Source of the DNA: Piper betle
Lineage: Eukaryota > Streptophyta > Magnoliopsida > Piperales > Piperaceae
Reading direction: 5' to 3'
Assembly (NCBI GenBank): GCA_033002965.1
Contig: JAURVB010002646.1
Location: 1-64,000, forward strand
Length of the DNA stretch: 64,000 nt
Part shown: one piece after another, positions 59,131 through 64,000 of the stretch
Layout of the letters: every line of letters begins with the position of its first letter
Position numbering within the stretch: position 1 is the first letter of the stretch
The notes under the pieces: model-generated
Told to the model about the DNA's origin: nothing
What the model saw: the letters and a program-made list of their open reading frames with translations, nothing else
Database searches by the model: none
Made by a program: the position numbers and the translations under genes

Positions 59131-62100
59131 GTCGTTGCCTCTTAATTTAACTCACTAATCTAGAGCCTTGATCTCTCTCTACAACCCGAAACTTTTATTC
59201 GTTTTCGTAAATATTTCTAAAAAATTCTATATTATAAAATAGAAATATCTCGTTAAAAACCATACAGCTTAGATCGCCCGTACACGTCTTGTCAAGCAGT
59301 GAAACACTCCACGTTAAAAAGAAACGTAAAGCCCCCTACTTGTCACCAAATTTACCATCCCCACCCCTCTTCTCCTATGTATCTCCGGCGATCCCTCCCC
59401 GGCCACCCGCCGGCGCCATCTCCACGTCGCCGGACGCCATCGCCACCTCTCCGGCCGCCGCCGGACGACCTGGGGATCTCTTCTCGAAGAGGACCTCCAT
59501 CTCCTCCAATGTCTTCCCCCTCGTCTCCGGCAAGAAAGTGTAGAAAAACACCAAGGCCACGGCGACGATGCCACCATAGAGGAAGAAGCTGCCGCCGATG
59601 GTAATAGCATTGTAGAGGGAGATGAACGTCATGGCGACGGTGCCGCTCATGACCCGGTTCATGGCAGCCCCCATGCTAACACCTTGAGCTCGGAGCCTTA
59701 GTGGGAAGATCTCGGAGCTATACACCCAGGCAATGGGTCCGAGTCCCATGGAGAAGAAGCCGACGAAGGCGAGGGTGCAGGTGATGCAGAGCGCCACCGC
59801 CCACACCAGCTTCTCCTCCGAGTGCTGGTCGACGACGGTGAGACCGGCCCCGAGGCCGACGAGGGAGGCCAGCATGCCCGCGGTGCTGGCGAGGAGGAGC
59901 GGCCGGCGGCCGACCTTGTCGAGGAAGAAGGTCGAGACGAGGATGAAGGCGGTCTTGGTGAAGCCGACGGCCACCGTCGCGCCGAGGGTGCCCGTGTTGC
60001 CTTTGATCCCGGCCTTGGCGAAGATGCGGGGGCTGTACAGCACCACCGAGTCGATGCCGGAGGCCTGCTGGAAGAAATGGATGCCGATCGCCGCCACCAT
60101 CACCCTCCGGACCGCCGGCGTCGGGCGGAGGAGGAGCTCCTTCCACACCCCTCGCCGGATTTGCTCATCTTCTTCCCGGCGACGGCGCCGACGGCCACGA
60201 CGTCGTCTGTGCAGTCGGCCGGTATGCCGGCGGCGGACTTGATGTCGGCAAGGCGGAGGTCGGCCTCGTCCGTCGAGTCGGAGGTCTTGCGGAGGACGGC
60301 CCTGGCGTCGGCGAGGCGGCCCTGCATGACGAGCCACCGGGGGACTCCGGCATGACGAGGCCGCTGGCGGCGATGAGGAGGGAGGGGAGGGCGCCGACTC
60401 CGAGCATGATGCGCCATCCGAGGTTGAGCGGGAGCTTGGAGAAGGCGAAGTTGGAGACGTAACCGAGCATGACGCCGGCGTTGATGAAGACCTCCGGGAA
60501 GGAGGTGAGGAACCCCGCGAGGCCGTCGGGGCCAGCTCGGCTGTGTAGACGGGGGCGATCATGAGCGCGTAGCCGACGCCGACGCCGGCCACGAACCTGG
60601 CCACCATGAGGAAGGCGTAGTTGGTGGCGAAGCCCATGAGGACGGCGCCGACGAAGAAGATGCCGCCGGCGAGTACGATGGTGTACCGCCGGCCGATCCA
60701 GTCCGAAGTCCGGCCGGCGGCGGCGGATCCGACGAGGGAGTACAAGTTGATGATGCCCATCAACACCTCGATCTTCCCATCGCTCGTCTTCCACTCCTTT
60801 TGGATAAAGATGGCCGCGCCGCTCATCACTGCCACATCTTCTCACCACATCACATGTTGATATTCAACAATTTCAGTAATCATAAACCTCTCTGTGATAA
60901 ATACTCCATTCATAGATGAAAACGCAGGTAAAGATGAAATCAAACACTTAATTACCATAGCCGAGTAGAATGGAAGACATGGAAGCAAGCATGGCACAGG
61001 CATAAGCATACTTGTTTCTCCGGCGAGTCTTGACCTCCCCTCCCCCGCCGCTGATGTTGCAGGCACCATTCTCACAGGCCATCGATCCTTCCTCTTCTTC
61101 AAGGGCTACTAAAAAATGTCTGCTAATAATCAAGCTGTGGCTTCACCGGTTCAACTCAATTTCTACTACTCTAGTTTTGTCCTGCTGTTAGATTGTCTTA
61201 GCAGCCATGCAAGAAATTAGTACTATTATAGTTTAGTACCAGAGAGTGATGTAGGAACCACGCAATTCTATCTATGCCTAGACCGTCAGATTCGATCAGA
61301 CGAACCGAATGTGGGATCTTGAAGAGTTGCCTTTTGTCGAATGTCTTCCTTATAGGCTGGGATTAGAAAAGAATATTATTATTATGATCTTCAATTCAAG
61401 ATGGAAAGATTAATTTAAGAGGGGTAACCATTTCCAATTCCATGTATGGATTCTCAAGTGCGTTACAAGTCCATTGCACGACCAAGGGGGATGTACTAAT
61501 CTTTATATTAAGTAATATTTACTTAGTGATAGAATAAATTATTAAGATTTAATTTAATCTAATTTAATAAATTAAAGTGTGGATAAGTATATGTGAAGTT
61601 TGAGAATTGCAAAATATTGGGAGCTTCTTTGTGAGATATTCACAGAACCTATTAAGTATACAAGCCTAAATGATATAGTTTGTTCGTTATTAAAACAGGT
61701 AGCCACATCATGTCACTTAACTTGGGTAATTAAGTTTTGAAGTTCTTGGGTTGCATGTCTACCTTTTACTGATAGTTAAAATATCGAATTTAAGACATCT
61801 CATTATACAAAATGGTGAGTAAATGTGAAGATTACCCGATAGCTTTATTATTGTATTAATTAGGAATCCTCAATAAATATTAAACAATAGCTCAACTATG
61901 GTAAGAAATATTAAATATTGGATTACACAATAGTTTTATTATATTGGAATTGAACTATTAAATCTAAACTAGAATAGGTGTTGGATTCTTGGTTTTTGGA
62001 TAGTTAATCTTCATTTATTTAGGAATATTATTGTCTATCCATGTATTGTCATAATGAAGTACCTAGTTTATTTCTTTCATGTGGATAATGGATAACATCC

Positions 62101-63053
62101 TGGTCCTGGATATAAAAGGAGAGTTGTTCTAAGATATCGCCCAACTAAACTACGTTACGTATTCAAGTCCACTAATTAACGATTCTGTTTGGGAAAATTT
62201 GGTGAATATTCTGTCAATAAATCAGTCTAGAATAATTAATAATTATTCTAATTTTGTTAGGGCTACAAATTTATTAATGTCACAATTTTAGGCTTTTGTA
62301 GAAGATTTGATTGAGTGACGAGTAAGGAATGGCTGGATATAGGTTGCAAAATGAAGTGATGATCAGTATCAATTAAAAATTGCGTGAAGATAAAAGAAAA
62401 TGCGGCCTTCATTCAATAACAATTAGTCCTTGTTTTAATTGTGTTTTGCTAGTATCGAACAAAAGTTGGATTTATCAATAAATAGACAGACTAATCTTAT
62501 ATCGTTATAAAAATTTCACAATTGAAAGAAAATCGAACAGAATTATTACACAAGTCTTGTAAGAATTGATCTTCCAATCCAGATGATTATTGTTGGAAGA
62601 GTATGGTTTGATGCGATGTTAGAAAAAATTCTGATGAACTCTTAGATTATAAAGAACTTTGTTCAATTCGAAATAAAAATAATTATGCGATTTAATTGGA
62701 TGGTTAAAAACCTCCTACTTTGAATATATTTGTTCATGTCCACTCCAAGTCATCGTGTTGACGGGTTTCTTGGGACTTTCTGTGATATCGTTTCAAACTA
62801 ATTAACCTATTAATGTAATCAAGGTAGGTATCGCATATAAAACTAATTTTTGACCGGTTAATTTTTATGAACTCGAGATGCAAACGACAAGATAATAAAA
62901 AAAGATGGATTGATCTGCCAAATTTTCCATGCACATGGTTCGTCCGTTGGACTTAACAAGTAACGTCAAGTTGGATAAGTGAACATCAGAGAAGGACAAC
63001 ACAACATCCTCAAATTCTGGGCCTTTTATTTAATCCATGCCTTTCTATAACGT
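59130..63053. repeat. segmental duplication, right copy (transporter unit)
   Basis: Collinear with 43500-47365 (see there). The gene body, intron and about 1.9 kb upstream are all retained. Confidence 0.9.
59375..61082 (-). CDS. PMT: polyol/monosaccharide transporter, duplicate copy with three 1-bp deletions
   Basis: Exon 1 is 61082-60956 (127 nt, as in the left copy). Exon 2 is 60837-59375, after the same GAGAAG acceptor; the splice gives GYDVAVMSG. The family role is as for 43764-45474. Against that copy there are three single-base losses, all in C/G runs: C5 to C4 at 60513-60516 (after ASRG, about residue 151), G6 to G5 at 60339-60343 (within PESPRW) and C5 to C4 at 60148-60151 (just before VWKELLL). 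Together they restore the frame, so the ORF stays open for 486 codons, but about 120 residues are scrambled. Read in the proper frames those residues are nearly identical to the intact copy with no stop codon. Either the consensus is wrong at homopolymers and the gene is intact, or it is a very young pseudogene. Confidence 0.85.
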
Positions 63054-63223
63054 GAAAAACCATTTAACTTTAATTATCTTCTTAGACAGATTATGTTAAA
63101 AACACATAATTAATCTACTACATTTCTACTTAATCAACCGAAGTAATTTCCAATTAAAAAGCTTTGGCATTTTCATTAATATATCTTTTATATATATAAC
63201 CAACGGTTACAAGTTAAAACTCC
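61083..63223. other. transporter upstream region and spacer
   Basis: 61083-63053 belongs to the duplicated unit and probably contains the promoter of the transporter at 59375-61082. 63054-63223 is the 3' flank of the next transporter. There are no other genes. Confidence 0.6.
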
Positions 63224-64000
63224 TTAGGAGGTGGAGTTAGAATGACCATTTTGGCCCTTATCATCTCCGGCGCCGGCGACAGCCGGCGTTGCCATCTGAA
63301 CCTGCTTCGCCTCTGGCGGCGGCTTGCCGAACACTTCTTCCATGTTCTCCAACGTCCGCCCCCTCGTCTCCGGCAAGCAGGTGAAGAAGAAGATCCAGGC
63401 AACGACGGCCACGCCGGCGTAGAGGAAGAAGCTGCCGCCGATGGTAATAGCATGGTAGAGGGAGATGAAGGTCATGGTGAGGACACCACTGGTGACTCGG
63501 TTCACCGCAACTCCCATGGCCGCCCCCTGCGCCCGGAGCCGGAGCGGGAAGATCTCCGAGGTATACACCCATGTGATCGGCCCGAGGCCGATCGAGAAGG
63601 TAGCGACGTAGGACAAGGTGCAGGCGATGCAGATCGCCACCGCCCACGTGATCTTCTCGCCGTGGCTGTGGTCTACTATGGTTAGACCGAAGCCGAGGCC
63701 GGCGAGGGAGAGGATCATGCCGGCGACGCTGGTGAGGAGCAGAGGCCGGCGGCCGACCTTGTCGAGGAAGAAGGTGGCGACGAGGATGAACATGGTCTTG
63801 GTGAAGCCCACCGCCACCGTCGTCCCGAGCTTGCCATTGTTGCTCTGTATCCCGGCCTTGCCGAAGACCTCCGGGCTGTACAGCACGATGGCGTCGATAC
63901 CGGTAGCTTGTTGGAAGAAGTGGATGCCGACGGCTGCGATGAGTATCCGACGAACCGACGGCGTCGGCCGGAGAAGAAGCTCCCGCCACACACCCTCTCC
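63224..64000 (-). CDS. PMT: polyol/monosaccharide transporter, third paralogue, C-terminal part (runs off window)
   Basis: The frame is open from the right edge (GEGVWRELLLRPTPSVRR) to TGA at 63224, about 258 codons, covering membrane segments 7-12. Motifs: QQATGIDAIVLYSPEVF, KVGRRPLLL, GLGPITWVYTSEIFPLRLRAQG and LPETRGRTLENMEEVFG. Its sequence differs from the two other copies throughout (ATGIDAIV against ASGIDSVV, and a different C-terminal tail ending GQNGHSNSTS). It is thus an older paralogue, not part of the recent duplication. No frameshift is visible. The function is inferred as for the other two: proton-coupled polyol or monosaccharide uptake at the plasma membrane. Confidence 0.92.
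   Translation of the reverse strand, partial: GEGVWRELLLRPTPSVRRILIAAVGIHFFQQATGIDAIVLYSPEVFGKAGIQSNNGKLGTTVAVGFTKTMFILVATFFLDKVGRRPLLLTSVAGMILSLAGLGFGLTIVDHSHGEKITWAVAICIACTLSYVATFSIGLGPITWVYTSEIFPLRLRAQGAAMGVAVNRVTSGVLTMTFISLYHAITIGGSFFLYAGVAVVAWIFFFTCLPETRGRTLENMEEVFGKPPPEAKQVQMATPAVAGAGDDKGQNGHSNSTS

Noticed and set aside
59718..60848. Several ORFs in other frames of the duplicate transporter
   Set aside because: They arise from the three 1-bp shifts and from antisense shadows; only pieces that match the intact copy are meaningful.
1..64000. CRISPR arrays, operons, rRNA genes, phage or plasmid functions
   Set aside because: None is seen. The window is eukaryotic plant DNA, and its repeats are microsatellites, LTRs, MITEs and segmental duplications.

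Overview
The window is plant nuclear DNA, most likely from a monocot. Evidence for a plant: spliced genes with GT-AG introns, plant-only families (polyol/monosaccharide transporters, F-box/kelch proteins, a glycine-rich RNA-binding protein, the first exon of an LPEAT2-type acyltransferase), and LTR retrotransposons with plant tRNA primer-binding sites. The monocot guess is an inference from the very GC-rich third codon positions of the transporter genes against AT-rich surroundings. There are no prokaryotic genes, operons or CRISPR arrays.

Layout. 1-1082 is the end of a large LTR; 1966-2740 is a broken DUF4283 gene (minus); 3992-5214 is a two-exon gene for a small membrane protein (minus). 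5.2-12.9 kb is mostly non-coding, with a GC-rich repeat-like block at 10.1-12.5 kb. 12.9-24.9 kb is a nest of transposons: a decayed Copia element (5' LTR 13441-14553, gag, then integrase/RT at 22.87-24.86 kb) holds a hAT-type MITE in its LTR. Its body is split by another LTR-like repeat (15121-22871), which in turn holds an Athila-like Gypsy element (16125-21380) with two LTRs, PBS, PPT and a matching 5-bp target duplication. 25.28-25.89 kb is the glycine-rich RNA-binding protein gene, followed by 2.2 kb of diverged tandem copies of its 3' region. 

28.3-56.4 kb carries three diverged copies of a roughly 3-kb unit (F-box/kelch pseudogene plus its upstream region) at 28.3-31.4, 37.9-41.2 and 51.0-56.4 kb. 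The first is broken by a second copy of the same hAT MITE, the third by a 1.9-kb solo LTR (51121-53039). Between units 1 and 2 lie a truncated LPEAT2-like first exon, a 2.7-kb solo LTR (32188-34919) and an unrecognised Ala-rich pseudogene. Between units 2 and 3 lies the first intact transporter gene (43764-45474). Its 3.9-kb segment is duplicated at 59130-63053, and a third, different transporter runs off the right edge (63224-64000). So the window is a local transporter cluster interleaved with a dying F-box cluster, shaped by segmental duplication and nested transposition.

Two points deserve attention. First, both hAT MITE copies contain a tRNA-like module with exact A-box and B-box matches at the same 45-nt spacing, followed by a T8-T9 run: a possible RNA polymerase III promoter inside a DNA transposon. 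Second, the second transporter copy differs from the first by three single-base deletions, all in C/G runs, and the RNA-binding protein gene has one more in a G run. This pattern suggests consensus errors rather than true pseudogenes. I did not find a wholly new system.
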